From: Vagococcus luciliae
GTDB taxonomy: Bacteria > Bacillota > Bacilli > Lactobacillales > Vagococcaceae
Length of the DNA: 64,000 nucleotides
Assembly: GCF_024637875.1 (NCBI RefSeq)
Contig: NZ_CP102451.1
Span: forward strand, 747,001 to 811,000
Direction: 5' to 3'
Shown here: positions 45,941-55,196 of the stretch, one piece after another
How positions within the stretch are numbered: position 1 is the first letter of the stretch
Layout: each line of letters opens with the position of its first letter
Notes under the pieces: model-generated
Told to the model about the DNA's origin: nothing
Databases searched by the model: none
Seen by the model: only the letters and a program-made list of their open reading frames with translations
Translations under genes and position numbers: made by a program

Positions 45941-47431
45941 GGCTCTCCGTCAAATGATGTGGATGAGTAAAATTTAGTGAATTTAAGCAACGAAAGACAA
46001 CAGGTTTTCGTTGCTTATTTATTTACCTTGAAAACTAAGTAAAATTCTATATTTATAGTTTTGGAAATTTCTATAGCCATAGGCTATTCGTTTGATTAGC
46101 TTAATTTTATTGATGGTCCCTTCTAATGGTCCGTTAGAAAATGGAAACTTGAAAGTATTATTAATTCTTGGAAGATGTTTTTTTAGTGTTCTGATAGATG
46201 TTTTCATTGGTTCAGAGATTAACTCATGACTTAATAATAGTAGATCTGAGAAAGCCTCAAAATCATTGTTTTTACTACAATATAATAAGTTTTGATAGAG
46301 TCCGTATGTCTCAGATAGTTCTTTGCTTAAGCTTAGTAAATAATCCATAATATCTGTTTCAGGTAAGATATTTTTAAATAATCGTTGATAACGATAGTCT
46401 TTATAATTTAATTCGTTAGAGTCTTTTAAAAATAGCTTCCAATATCTCTTTAGTTTTCTATAATTCTTTAGATCATTAAGGTTTGATGTCTTAAACTTAT
46501 TCATTGTTCTAATTCTTGTAATATTTAATGAACGACTAATTAATTGAACTAAGTGAAATCGGTCAATAACCACTGAAGCATTTGGAAAAAGTTTATTAGC
46601 TAGTTTAAAATAGCCAGCATTCATATCAACAACGATCGTTGCGACTTTATTTCTTACTTTCAAAGGGTATTTTGAAAAGTGTTTTTCTAACGTAATCCTT
46701 TTATTATCTGGTAAAATATCAATAATTTTATGTGATAAGGAGTCTGAGTAGATAAAACTGTACTTACCTTGATTGTTTTTTACAGATGTAAACTCATCAA
46801 AACATAGGTGTTGAGGCAAGTCCGTAAATTTATTTGACAGTTCTTTCCCAAATAAATTAAGAATTCTACTGATTGTAGTAGTTGATACAAAATGTCTTTT
46901 AGATAAGTCTTTCAATGAGATAGCATCGGATAACTCCATGCCAATAGACTGTTTCACTCTGTTAGCAATAAAGCAGTGCTTATCAATTTCTAAAGATTCA
47001 GCTATAAAAGAGGTGTGACATTTACGACAAAGGAACCGTTGTTTCTTTAGTGATAGATAGGTTGGATAATGGGCAACACTTAGCCATTTTATTCGAGAAG
47101 AAATAAAACCATTTTTTACAATAGAATAGTTTTCATTCTTAATTCCACAACAAGGACAAGCCAAAGGCTTATAAGTAAGTGTTCCGCTATAGATTTTACT
47201 TCTAACTCCTTTTATCATTTTTTCTTCACAAAAAATAGAATCAAAATAAATGTTTGTGTCTTTCAAATCCAGCGACACTCGGATACAATGGTTGTGAGAC
47301 ATATGAATCTTCCTTTCTAAAATTTGGTTTGGTCACTTTAATTTTACCTGGAAAATTCGTATGTTTCTTTTTTTTATGTAAAAAAATAGATGCAGATGAA
47401 TTTCTTCATCCACATCAAAAATTATACAGCC
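45941..47431 (-). mobile_element. Complete ISL3-family insertion sequence (1,491 bp)
   Basis: The left end GGCTCTCCGTCAAA then TGATGTGGATGA (45941-45966) and the right end, read on the minus strand, GGCTGTATAATTTT then TGATGTGGATGA (47431-47406) share GGCT, T at position 6 and the 12-nt inner block in register. One full transposase gene lies inside and an 8-bp TTTTTATC duplication flanks it. All ISL3 hallmarks are intact, so the copy is recent and probably able to move. Confidence 0.92.
46019..47302 (-). CDS. ISL3-family transposase
   Basis: A 427-aa transposase. The N-terminal zinc-binding segment has CPCCGIKN and CRKCHTSF, followed by an HTH (LKDLSKRHFVSTTTISRIL) and the DDE catalytic domain (LCFDEFTSV, VVDMNAGYFK, VVIDRFHLVQ, and the C-terminal NGPLEGTINKIKLIKRIAYGYRN holding the Glu). 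No frameshift is present. It lies within a complete element and runs against rpoC. Confidence 0.95.
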   Translation of the reverse strand: MSHNHCIRVSLDLKDTNIYFDSIFCEEKMIKGVRSKIYSGTLTYKPLACPCCGIKNENYSIVKNGFISSRIKWLSVAHYPTYLSLKKQRFLCRKCHTSFIAESLEIDKHCFIANRVKQSIGMELSDAISLKDLSKRHFVSTTTISRILNLFGKELSNKFTDLPQHLCFDEFTSVKNNQGKYSFIYSDSLSHKIIDILPDNKRITLEKHFSKYPLKVRNKVATIVVDMNAGYFKLANKLFPNASVVIDRFHLVQLISRSLNITRIRTMNKFKTSNLNDLKNYRKLKRYWKLFLKDSNELNYKDYRYQRLFKNILPETDIMDYLLSLSKELSETYGLYQNLLYCSKNNDFEAFSDLLLLSHELISEPMKTSIRTLKKHLPRINNTFKFPFSNGPLEGTINKIKLIKRIAYGYRNFQNYKYRILLSFQGK

Positions 47432-47439
47432 TTTTTATC
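47432..47439. repeat. 8-bp target site duplication, right copy
   Basis: TTTTTATC just after the right terminal repeat of the ISL3 element, identical to 45933-45940. Confidence 0.88.
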
Positions 47440-47499
47440 GAGTCGGTTATCATTTCGTGTTAAACTGATTCTATCAAAATAAAAAATGAGGCGAGTATG

Positions 47500-48249
47500 A
47501 TGAAAAAAGGGGTATTGATTATATTTTTATCAATGACACTGGTTGGTTGTGGCAAGCAAGAGAAAACAGCTAACACAAAAGTCAGTGATACAAGCTCAAG
47601 TACACAAATCAGTAGTCAATCAAGTACCAAAAATAGTTCAACAATAGACAAAATAGTGGATTCATCATCTATTTTAGAAGAAAAAGTAGAACAACATTCT
47701 GGTGTTACAACATTATCTAAAGAAAATTATTATCAAAATAATATCATTCAGGAAATTAATCAGCAATTTTTAAATTGGGCGAGTGACCGAGCTAAAATTG
47801 GAGGTATGGCTGTAACGTCTGAATTTTTTGATCACGGGGCAGCAGGTCGAGGAGATTGGTTTGCTGTAACGCCCGATAGATTAGCAATGGTACAAGATTT
47901 AAATAATCCAGGATACGATTATTTTCCATTACATGTAGTAGGTGGTGTGACTTTTTACTATTCTTCAAAGGGAACACTTGGCGCAACCAATGAGCGACAA
48001 CAAAGTTCATTTGCAGCGGGATTTAGTGAAGTAGCTGATATTACTAAACCAATTATTAAGTACATTTTATGTGACAATGGCATGATTTATGAGTTGAATA
48101 GTGACTCATCTTTATCAACTGGATTTAATGAAATGAATGATGACGGGACTATCCCACGTAGTCAAATTAATGTAAAAGAATTTCATTATTCTGAAGATAC
48201 TGATGCGATAAATGAATTACAACGTATTCTATCAATAGTAAATAAATAA
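47500..48249 (+). CDS. Hypothetical lipoprotein
   Basis: A 249-aa protein with a lipoprotein signal (MKKGVLIIFLSMTLVGC, Cys17 lipidation), a Ser/Thr-rich flexible linker (about 25-65), and a globular C-terminal domain (about 75-249) with DWFAVTPDRLAMVQD and PLHVVGGVTFYYSSKGTLGA. Similar domains occur in lipoproteins of lactic acid bacteria, possibly the DUF4767 type, with no known role. ATG 47500 is 8 nt after GAGG; ATG 47497 is an alternative. It heads a three-gene operon. Confidence 0.75.
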   Translation: MKKGVLIIFLSMTLVGCGKQEKTANTKVSDTSSSTQISSQSSTKNSSTIDKIVDSSSILEEKVEQHSGVTTLSKENYYQNNIIQEINQQFLNWASDRAKIGGMAVTSEFFDHGAAGRGDWFAVTPDRLAMVQDLNNPGYDYFPLHVVGGVTFYYSSKGTLGATNERQQSSFAAGFSEVADITKPIIKYILCDNGMIYELNSDSSLSTGFNEMNDDGTIPRSQINVKEFHYSEDTDAINELQRILSIVNK

Positions 48250-48259
48250 GGAGAACATT

Positions 48260-48481
48260 ATGACATTTGAAAAAATATTACCAGAATTAAAAGCAGGAAA
48301 AAAAGTGATTAGAACAGGCTGGGGTGGTTTTGAGTTATATGTCACACTTGTATCAGGAGAAAACTATGATAATTGCCCTGTAACTGATTATTTTTTAATT
48401 AAAACAAGCGATGAAGGATTTTCCAGTTTTGCTCCAACAGTGTGCGACATTTTGGCAGATGATTGGGAGATAGTAGAATAA
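48260..48481 (+). CDS. DUF2829 / Tad2-like small protein
   Basis: A 73-aa protein with the DUF2829 pattern: N-terminal MTFEKILPELKAGKKVIRTG, a Trp-Gly turn (GWGGFELYVTLV), YFLIKTSDEG and the C-terminal DILADDWEIVE. Phage Tad2 proteins of this family sequester the cyclic ADP-ribose type signal of Thoeris defence. Here it is chromosomal, between a lipoprotein and an SDR gene, with no phage genes near. Its stop overlaps the next start by one base (TAATG). Whether it binds a nucleotide signal is unknown. Confidence 0.82.
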   Translation: MTFEKILPELKAGKKVIRTGWGGFELYVTLVSGENYDNCPVTDYFLIKTSDEGFSSFAPTVCDILADDWEIVE

Positions 48482-49230
48482 TGAGTAGTATTACTTATAC
48501 AGAATTTAAAGGCAAAGTAGTCTTTGTTACAGGTGTTGCATCAGGCATAGGAAAAGAGCAAGCTCATTTATTTTTAGATCAAGGAGCTTACGTATTCGGA
48601 TTTGATAAAGCAGAAGCTGACAGTGGTTTTTCTGGTCGATTTACTTTTTTTAGAGGTGATGTCACCAATATAGAAGATTTGGAACAAGCAGTTAGTGAGT
48701 GCTTAGCCAAGTATAATAAAATAGATATATTATTAAATACTGCTGGTAAGTTAGATGAATTTAAACCACTAGTCGAAACGTCTGAAGAGTTATGGGATGA
48801 TATTTATGAAACCAACGTGAAAAGTTATTTTCGGTTAACTAAGTTAATTTTACCAATTATGCTAAAACAAAAAAGTGGCACGATTATCAATATGGCCTCT
48901 ATCGCTGGTTTAATTGGTGGTGGCGGTGGTATTAGTTACACTATGTCAAAACATGCGATTGTCGGGTTTACGAAACAATTAGCCTTAGATTATGCTAATC
49001 AAGGGATTCATGTGGTTGGCATTGCTCCTGGTGCCATTAAAACGTCAATGAACGCGGCTGATTTTTCGGGTGATGGTCAGATGGCTAAATGGGTAGCAGA
49101 TGAAACACCTTGTAAACGCTGGGCTTCACCTGAAGAAGTAGCACAATTGACACTATTTTTAGCAAGTCAAGCTTCATCTTACATACAAGGAAGTATAGTA
49201 CCAATAGATGGTGGATGGATGACAAAATAG
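48481..49230 (+). CDS. SDR-family oxidoreductase (3-oxoacyl-ACP reductase-like)
   Basis: A 249-aa short-chain dehydrogenase: cofactor motif TGVASGIG, NTAG variant of NNAG, the catalytic Ser in INMASIAGL and Tyr-x-x-x-Lys in YTMSKH, C-terminal GSIVPIDGGWMTK. NAD(P)-dependent reduction of a ketone is expected. Because the common FabG-type sequence gives no substrate, it may serve fatty acid or secondary metabolism. ATG 48481 follows gggag and overlaps the previous stop. Confidence 0.86.
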   Translation: MSSITYTEFKGKVVFVTGVASGIGKEQAHLFLDQGAYVFGFDKAEADSGFSGRFTFFRGDVTNIEDLEQAVSECLAKYNKIDILLNTAGKLDEFKPLVETSEELWDDIYETNVKSYFRLTKLILPIMLKQKSGTIINMASIAGLIGGGGGISYTMSKHAIVGFTKQLALDYANQGIHVVGIAPGAIKTSMNAADFSGDGQMAKWVADETPCKRWASPEEVAQLTLFLASQASSYIQGSIVPIDGGWMTK

Positions 49231-49265
49231 GGTTGTTTTTTTGTAAAAAAAGTGTATCCTATTAT

Positions 49266-49360
49266 TTAGCGAGTTTTCGCACTATAACACTTCGCTGGGA
49301 AATTTTTCTCACATCCTTTGGTTGTAGTTATTAGCAAGGTAATCCCTTGTAAAGGAGAAA
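49266..49360 (+). promoter_or_regulatory. Probable preQ1-II riboswitch in the queT leader
   Basis: A 5' stem AGCGA/TCGCT (49268-49272 with 49292-49296), then TCCTTT (49314-49319) that can pair with the ribosome site AAAGGA (49351-49356), and a hairpin CAAGG-TAATC-CCTTG (49335-49349) directly before it. A small hairpin set against AAAGGAGAA is the preQ1-II (COG4708 motif) layout. Ligand-driven pairing would hide the RBS. The class I signature AAAAAACUAA is absent. Confidence 0.6.
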
Positions 49361-49365
49361 TGTAA

Positions 49366-49878
49366 ATGGAAAATAAAAAAGAACAATCTGCTGTAATATC
49401 TTGGACAACACAAGACACAGCAAAGATGGCCATTGTGGCAGGATTGTATGTTGCAGTGACGTTAGTGTTATCGGTCATTAGTTTTGGCGCAATTCAGTTA
49501 AGATTATCTGAGATGTTTAATTACTTGTCGCTCTATAACAAACGCTACATAGTTGCTGTGACATTAGGTGTGGCAATAGCCAATGCTTTTTCACCATTAG
49601 GAATTATCGATGTATTAGTTGGAAGTATTAGCACGTTTTTAGTATTGGTGATAAATTATGCTATCACTAAACATGTTAAGAATATGAAAATAAAAATGGT
49701 CATAACAGCTATTACGTTTGCGATATCTATGTTTACTGTTGCGGGACAACTCACAATACTATATGGCTTACCATTTTTCTATAACTGGTTGATTGTTGGC
49801 TTAGGCGAACTATTTTCGATGACAGTTGGTGGGGTTATGATATACTGGATGAGTAAAAAAATTGATTTTACTAAATAA
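49366..49878 (+). CDS. queT: QueT-family transporter, queuosine precursor uptake
   Basis: A 170-aa membrane protein with five or six helices, the size of an S-component of an ECF-type transporter. The block ISFGAIQLRLSEMFNYLSLYNKRYI is typical of QueT (COG4708). It takes up preQ1 or a related precursor for tRNA queuosine. The regulated leader at 49266-49360 supports this. A bidirectional terminator follows. Confidence 0.9.
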   Translation: MENKKEQSAVISWTTQDTAKMAIVAGLYVAVTLVLSVISFGAIQLRLSEMFNYLSLYNKRYIVAVTLGVAIANAFSPLGIIDVLVGSISTFLVLVINYAITKHVKNMKIKMVITAITFAISMFTVAGQLTILYGLPFFYNWLIVGLGELFSMTVGGVMIYWMSKKIDFTK

Positions 49879-49880
49879 AC

Positions 49881-49922
49881 AAACCTCTATGATTGAGCAA
49901 TATCAATCATAGAGGTTTTTAA
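49881..49922. terminator. Bidirectional terminator between queT and pepF
   Basis: AAACCTCTATGATTG (49881-49895) pairs perfectly with CAATCATAGAGGTTT (49904-49918), with a T-run on the right and A residues on the left. Serves the two convergent genes. Confidence 0.88.
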
Positions 49923-49923
49923 A

Positions 49924-51738
49924 TTATTTAACGTAGTCTTCTGTTAATTCTAAGAATGTGTTCACATCTTGAATCATCATATCAATTCCAGCTTGCCAGA
50001 ATTCACTTGATGTTAAGTCGACATTTAAATGTTTTTTAGCTAACTCTTCAGTTGTCATTGACGCTGTATCACGTAATAAAGCGATATAGTCATCTTCAAA
50101 TGATGTTCCTTGTTTTTGAGCGAAGGCATAAATACCTAAGCTGAACAGGTAACCAAATGTGTATGGGAAGTTGTAAAATGGCACATCATCAATATAGAAG
50201 TGCAGTTTACTTGCCCAGAAATGTGGATGATAAGAATTCAATGAATCACAGTAGCTTTCTTTTTGAGCAGCTACCATTAAATCAGTGATTTCAGTATCTG
50301 TTAGGACTTTTTCTTTGCGTTCAGTATAGAAATTATTTTCAAAAATGAAACGTGCGTGAATGTTCATAAACATGGCTGTTGCATTTTGCATTTTAATATC
50401 AAGTAAATTGATTTTTTCTTCAGTTGATTTTGCTTGTTTAAGTGTTGCATCTGCTACAATCAGTTCGGCAAATGTACTAGCAGTTTCTGCTACGTTCATT
50501 GCGTAATCTTGACTAACTGATGGTAAATCCCACATCACGTGTGAATGGAAAGCATGTCCTAATTCATGAGCTAATGTAGAGACTTCGTTGATTGATTCAC
50601 CGTATGTCATGAAGATACGAGATTCTTCATTTTCTGGCAATCCAGTACAATAACCACCTGGACGTTTACCTGGTCTATCTTCTGCTTCAATCCAGCTTTT
50701 TTCAAAGGCCATTTTAGCAAAATCAGCCATCTTAGGACTAAATTTATTGAAGTTTTCAACAATGAAATCAGCTGCTTCATTGAATGTATAGCGTTTTTCT
50801 TCAAATTCACCTAAAATAACAGGTGCATCTTGATCTTGCCAATCCATTTTTTCTTTACCGAATAATTGTGCTTTACGAGTTAAAAAATCAACGAATGGTT
50901 GTTTGTTTGCAGCAATGGTTCCCCACATAGCGTCCAATGTTTCTTTTTTCATACGGTTGTATTCTAAAGGAATCTCTAAATGATCAGTGATGCCATGTAA
51001 TTTGTTGTTTGTTAAACGGAAACCATCCAAATGGTTCAACGTATCAGAGAACAGTGGTGCATAATTTGCCCACGTTTTTTCCCACGTATCAAATAAACGC
51101 TGTCTAACATCTGTATCAGCGTCACCCATCATACGGTTAAAGGCTTGCCCTGCTGAAAGATATGTTGTTTTTCCATCTTCTTCAAATGGAAATTGAATGT
51201 TTGCTACAATTGTGTCGTAGTGAGCACTCCATGCATTAAAGCCATCTGTTGATAATTGGTTGATGACTGATTCTTCTTTTTCACTTAAAAGGCGTTTGCT
51301 TTGTTCACGTGCTTCTGTTAAATTAAAAGCCACACCTTGTTTTTGAGCAAAATCTGAAGCAAGTAAAGCTTGCCAAGTATCAGTTGACAGGTTAGTTAAT
51401 TTTTTATTAAAAAGAACATTGGCATTTTTAAACCCAGTGTGTTTTGTAAACAAGCCAGCTAAAACACTGCCTGCTTTTTTATTGTTAACATCTGCTGATT
51501 GAATGGCATTAACAAAACTGATTGTTTGGCCAAATCCTTTAGATATTTTTTCTTGAACTGTCATAATAGCTTCGAATGCTTTAAATTCTGGCGTATCTGT
51601 TTCTGGATTCCAATCTGTTACGAGTGATTGGTACTCTGTAATCTCATCATCTAGTAATAAAAGGCGTTGTTCTAACTCTTTTGAGTCAATGCCTCCGTTA
51701 AAAATTGAATCTAAATCCCATGTTATTGAATATGTCAT
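49924..51738 (-). CDS. pepF: Oligoendopeptidase F (M3B family)
   Basis: A 604-aa zinc metallopeptidase of the cytoplasm that cuts short peptides of about 7-17 residues. The zinc motif HELGH is at residues 391-395 (STLAHELGHAFHSHV), with the third ligand Glu about 25 residues later (VAETASTFAE). Length is normal for PepF. RBS aaaggag lies upstream on the minus strand. Confidence 0.95.
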   Translation of the reverse strand: MTYSITWDLDSIFNGGIDSKELEQRLLLLDDEITEYQSLVTDWNPETDTPEFKAFEAIMTVQEKISKGFGQTISFVNAIQSADVNNKKAGSVLAGLFTKHTGFKNANVLFNKKLTNLSTDTWQALLASDFAQKQGVAFNLTEAREQSKRLLSEKEESVINQLSTDGFNAWSAHYDTIVANIQFPFEEDGKTTYLSAGQAFNRMMGDADTDVRQRLFDTWEKTWANYAPLFSDTLNHLDGFRLTNNKLHGITDHLEIPLEYNRMKKETLDAMWGTIAANKQPFVDFLTRKAQLFGKEKMDWQDQDAPVILGEFEEKRYTFNEAADFIVENFNKFSPKMADFAKMAFEKSWIEAEDRPGKRPGGYCTGLPENEESRIFMTYGESINEVSTLAHELGHAFHSHVMWDLPSVSQDYAMNVAETASTFAELIVADATLKQAKSTEEKINLLDIKMQNATAMFMNIHARFIFENNFYTERKEKVLTDTEITDLMVAAQKESYCDSLNSYHPHFWASKLHFYIDDVPFYNFPYTFGYLFSLGIYAFAQKQGTSFEDDYIALLRDTASMTTEELAKKHLNVDLTSSEFWQAGIDMMIQDVNTFLELTEDYVK

Positions 51739-51834
51739 ATTATCTGACTCCTTTCATTATGGTTATATTATACCCTATACTATTAAAAAACAATGATAAA
51801 AAAGGAAAAAAGTTTAAGATTGGAGAAGTTCATT

Positions 51835-52338
51835 ATGAAAAGTAAATTAAGTCAATCGAAAGTTTACATAGTAATCTCAATTGTGATTATGGTTATTTTA
51901 TTTTACAGCTCATCAAAAACATACACAGAGCAAAGTTCTGTCCCACTTCTTCAAAAGTGGCTAGCTAGTGAGCCTTTTGCTTCGAAATTACAAAATGTTG
52001 TGTTTCATTATGGAGGAAATGAGGTCAGTATTCAAGCAATGGGATATTTTAAATTTGTGGAATTTTTTATTCGAAAAGCAGCTCATTTTTTTACCTTTTT
52101 TATCTTAGGTGGAAGTTTATTTTTAATATTGCATTCAAAATTAAAGCAATCGCTATTTAGTTTATTTTTTGCTTGGTTTAGTGCGACAGGTTATGCGGCA
52201 ATGGATGAGTTTCATCAGATGATAACGGGTGATAGAACGCCGTTATTTCAAGATGTGATGCTTGATAGCATTGGGGCGTTAACAGCATGTGTGATGTTAG
52301 TAATTTATCTTGAATTTGGTCGCAAAAAGTCAAGGTGA
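51835..52338 (+). CDS. VanZ-family membrane protein
   Basis: A 167-aa protein with about four hydrophobic helices and the VanZ-like block FIRKAAHFFTFFILGG and DEFHQMITGDRTPLFQDVMLDSIGA. VanZ proteins are linked to teicoplanin and lipoglycopeptide tolerance in some species, but most chromosomal copies have no known role. ATG 51835 follows GGAGAAG at 6 nt; the frame is open to 51793 without an RBS. Confidence 0.85.
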   Translation: MKSKLSQSKVYIVISIVIMVILFYSSSKTYTEQSSVPLLQKWLASEPFASKLQNVVFHYGGNEVSIQAMGYFKFVEFFIRKAAHFFTFFILGGSLFLILHSKLKQSLFSLFFAWFSATGYAAMDEFHQMITGDRTPLFQDVMLDSIGALTACVMLVIYLEFGRKKSR

Positions 52339-52412
52339 GGTCTCTTTTTTAATCAATTTATGATAAAATGACATTATATGTTTGATATTATTTTAGAAAG
52401 AGGGGAATTGAA

Positions 52413-53135
52413 ATGGCAGGACATTCAAAATGGAATAACATTAAGAATAGAAAAGGGGCACAAGATGCTAAACGTGGTAAAGTGTTCCAAAAATTATCGC
52501 GTGAAATCTATATGGCAGCAAAAAGTGGTGGTTCTGACCCGTCTTCTAACCCTTCGCTAAGATTAGTGTTAGATAAAGCAAGAACAGCGAATATGCCAAA
52601 TGATAATATTCAACGTGCAATAAAAAAAGCAACGAGTGCTGGTGAAGGTGAAAACTATGATGAAGTTGTTTATGAAGGATATGGACCAGCAGGTGTGGCA
52701 ATTTTAGTTCATGCTTTAACAGATAATCGTAACCGAACTTCAACTAACGTACGTGTTGCATTTAATAAAAATGGTGGTTCTCTGGGTGAATCTGGTTCGG
52801 TCTCTTATATGTTTGATCGAAAAGGCTACATTGTGATTGAAAGAGAAGGACTGGATGTAGATGAAGACACGATGATGCTAAGTGTGCTAGAAGCTGGTGG
52901 TGATGATATAGAAGCATCAGAGGAAGTATTTGAAATTTATACTGATCCAAGTGCATTCACAGCAGTACGAGATGAGTTAGAAAAAGAGTATACGTTGGCA
53001 CAAGCAGAATTAACTATGGTGCCACAGACACTTGTTACATTGAGTGAATCAGATAAAGAAAAATTAGAGAAGATTGTTGATATTTTAGAAGATGATGATG
53101 ATGTTTCAGAGGTATTCACATCTGCAGACATGTAG
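52413..53135 (+). CDS. YebC/PmpR family DNA-binding/translation factor
   Basis: A 240-aa protein starting [23 protein letters not shown], the invariable YebC N-terminus, with the acidic C-terminal domain. Family members act as transcription regulators or, as recently shown for some, help ribosomes translate proline-rich stretches. RBS agagggg. It precedes the comG operon, from which it is separated by a strong terminator. Confidence 0.95.
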   Translation: MAGHSKWNNIKNRKGAQDAKRGKVFQKLSREIYMAAKSGGSDPSSNPSLRLVLDKARTANMPNDNIQRAIKKATSAGEGENYDEVVYEGYGPAGVAILVHALTDNRNRTSTNVRVAFNKNGGSLGESGSVSYMFDRKGYIVIEREGLDVDEDTMMLSVLEAGGDDIEASEEVFEIYTDPSAFTAVRDELEKEYTLAQAELTMVPQTLVTLSESDKEKLEKIVDILEDDDDVSEVFTSADM

Positions 53136-53144
53136 CAATAAAGC

Positions 53145-53184
53145 AAAAAACAACCAGAAAAAATTCTGGTTGTTTTTTTTTTTG
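53145..53184 (+). terminator. yebC terminator
   Basis: AACAACCAGAA and TTCTGGTTGTT pair around AAAA, flanked by A6 and a T10 run. Confidence 0.9.
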
Positions 53185-53242
53185 CTTTTTTAAGAATATT
53201 TTTTAAAAAAAGCAAATATTAAAGATGAGAAAGGAAAAAAAT

Positions 53243-54193
53243 ATGAAAAAACTAGCTAAAAAATTATTAGAAGTTGGTTATAAAAACCAAGTGAGTGATT
53301 TGTATATTCTCCCTAAATCTTCATCAATGTATGACGTGTCATTTCGGAAGCATCATGATATGACAAGTTATGATTTATTATCCTATAAAACAGCTGAACA
53401 ATTAATTTTATATTTTAAATACCTTGCAGGGATGGATATTGCCGAAAAGCGTAAAGTTCAGATGGGTGGAACGACTATTAAAGTTAAAAAAGAAACCTTT
53501 CGGATTCGATTATCTGTTGTAGGTGATTTCTTGAATCGTGAAACACTTGTGATTCGTTTTTTATACCCGATGTCGAGCAAAAGTCTTCAGTTTGTTGATA
53601 ATAATCAAATTGAAAAAATAAAAAAACAAATTACACGCAATGGCTTATTCTTATTTTCTGGTCCTACAGGTTCGGGAAAATCAACTACGATGCATTTACT
53701 GATGCAATATTTAATTCATCAGGAAAAAAAGCATATTATCACGATAGAGGATCCAGTGGAAATAGAGGATACAGATTGTCTTCAATTTCAAGTCAATGAA
53801 AAAATCGGTTTAACTTATCAGGAACTGATTAAGGTATGTTTACGACATCGACCAGATTGCTTGATGATAGGAGAAATAAGAGATACAGAAACAGCACAAA
53901 TGGCTATGAGAGCAGCTTTAACGGGACATTTAGTCTTTTCAACTATCCATGCTAAAAATAGGAAAGGAGTTGAGGAAAGATTAATCGAATTAGGGATTCC
54001 TAGAGAAGAGATGAATCAAAGTGTACAAGGAATTTTCTATCAAGAGATGTTGCCGTTAACATCTGGAAAAAATTATGGAGTGTTATATGACATATTTTAT
54101 AAAGAAGGAGAAGATGAGTGGGAAAAAAGTTTACAAAAAGCCTATTATGAAAAGAAAATCACACAAAAAACTTATCAAATCTATAAAAATTAA
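53243..54193 (+). CDS. comGA: Competence pilus assembly ATPase ComGA
   Basis: A 316-aa type II/IV secretion ATPase of the competence pseudopilus on the cytoplasmic face. Walker A GPTGSGKST, Asp box and Walker B in CLMIGEIRDTETAQMA, His box HLVFSTIHAKN. ATG 53243 follows AAAGGA at 7 nt. TAAGAATA (53191-53198) upstream differs at one base from the streptococcal cin-box TACGAATA, a weak hint of competence sigma factor control. First of seven overlapping comG genes. Confidence 0.94.
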   Translation: MKKLAKKLLEVGYKNQVSDLYILPKSSSMYDVSFRKHHDMTSYDLLSYKTAEQLILYFKYLAGMDIAEKRKVQMGGTTIKVKKETFRIRLSVVGDFLNRETLVIRFLYPMSSKSLQFVDNNQIEKIKKQITRNGLFLFSGPTGSGKSTTMHLLMQYLIHQEKKHIITIEDPVEIEDTDCLQFQVNEKIGLTYQELIKVCLRHRPDCLMIGEIRDTETAQMAMRAALTGHLVFSTIHAKNRKGVEERLIELGIPREEMNQSVQGIFYQEMLPLTSGKNYGVLYDIFYKEGEDEWEKSLQKAYYEKKITQKTYQIYKN

Positions 54194-55196
54194 ACCGTAT
54201 AATCATCAAGAAAAATATGAGTTTATCTATCTATTAGGTAATTTGTTAGAAAATGGGTTTAGTTTGGAACAAAGTATTCAATTCATGAAGACTATTTCTT
54301 TCAAACAAGAAAAACAATTGACTTATATTGAAAGAAAACTACTAAAAGGTGAGTCTTTAGCGAAGTGTTTACTGGGAGTTGGTTTTTCAAAAGAGCAGTT
54401 AGCGCCAATTAAATTCTCAGAAGTTCATGGGGATTTAGTTGGAACGTTAAAGAGAATGTCTTCGCAAATGAAAGAACGACAAAAACAGCGAAAAGAAATG
54501 ATAAAGGTATTAAGCTATCCTATTTTGTTATTAATCTTTTTAGTAGGGATGATTGTTGGAATGAAGTGGGTAATACTACCGCAGCTTTCAGAATTATCGC
54601 AAGACCCTGCAGCACCATCCATGTTTAGTTTGATTGATAAGGGATTGAAATATGGCCTATTTTTCATTAGTACTTTGGTATTATCTGGGTATTTAGTAGT
54701 CAATCAGTTAAATCGACACTCGCAAATAAATAAACTGATGCTTTATGCTCGATTACCTGTTATTGGAAAACTTTTAACCAGTTACTATACATCATTGTTT
54801 GCAACAGAATGGGGGAACTTATTATCACAAGGAATGGAATTTAAAGAGGTTGTATTGATTATGCAACAAAAAGGGTATTCACAATTAATGCAAGAGATGT
54901 CAAAAGAAATAAAAATAAAATTAGAACAAGGTATTTTTATTGATGAGCCAATTAGTCAATGGCGTTTTTTGAAACCAGAATTGACGTGGATTATTAGACA
55001 AGGTGAAATTCATGGGAGACTTGGACAAGAGTTAATCATTTTTGGCGAACGAGAGTGGGAAAATTTTATGACAGAATGTGAGAAAAAGATTCACTTGCTT
55101 CAGCCAATAACCTTTTTAATCATTGCGATATTAATTGTGTCTGTTTATGGCTCATTATTATTGCCAATATATAATGGAATGGGGGATTTTTATTGA
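54114..55196 (+). CDS. comGB: Competence pilus membrane protein ComGB
   Basis: A 360-aa GspF/PilC-type inner membrane protein with two T2SSF domains and three hydrophobic helices (near MIKVLSYPILLLIFLVGMIVG, GLFFISTLVLSGYLVV and the C-terminal ITFLIIAILIVSVYGSLLLPIY). It is the platform for pseudopilus assembly with ComGA. The start overlaps comGA by 80 nt; ATG 54114 follows aaggag closely, and ATG 54147 is an alternative. Its stop overlaps the comGC start. Confidence 0.9.
   Translation: MSGKKVYKKPIMKRKSHKKLIKSIKIKPYNHQEKYEFIYLLGNLLENGFSLEQSIQFMKTISFKQEKQLTYIERKLLKGESLAKCLLGVGFSKEQLAPIKFSEVHGDLVGTLKRMSSQMKERQKQRKEMIKVLSYPILLLIFLVGMIVGMKWVILPQLSELSQDPAAPSMFSLIDKGLKYGLFFISTLVLSGYLVVNQLNRHSQINKLMLYARLPVIGKLLTSYYTSLFATEWGNLLSQGMEFKEVVLIMQQKGYSQLMQEMSKEIKIKLEQGIFIDEPISQWRFLKPELTWIIRQGEIHGRLGQELIIFGEREWENFMTECEKKIHLLQPITFLIIAILIVSVYGSLLLPIYNGMGDFY

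Noticed and set aside
53191-53198. Competence cin-box upstream of comGA
   Set aside because: TAAGAATA differs from TACGAATA in the most important part and the region is extremely AT-rich, so chance is likely; mentioned only as a hint.
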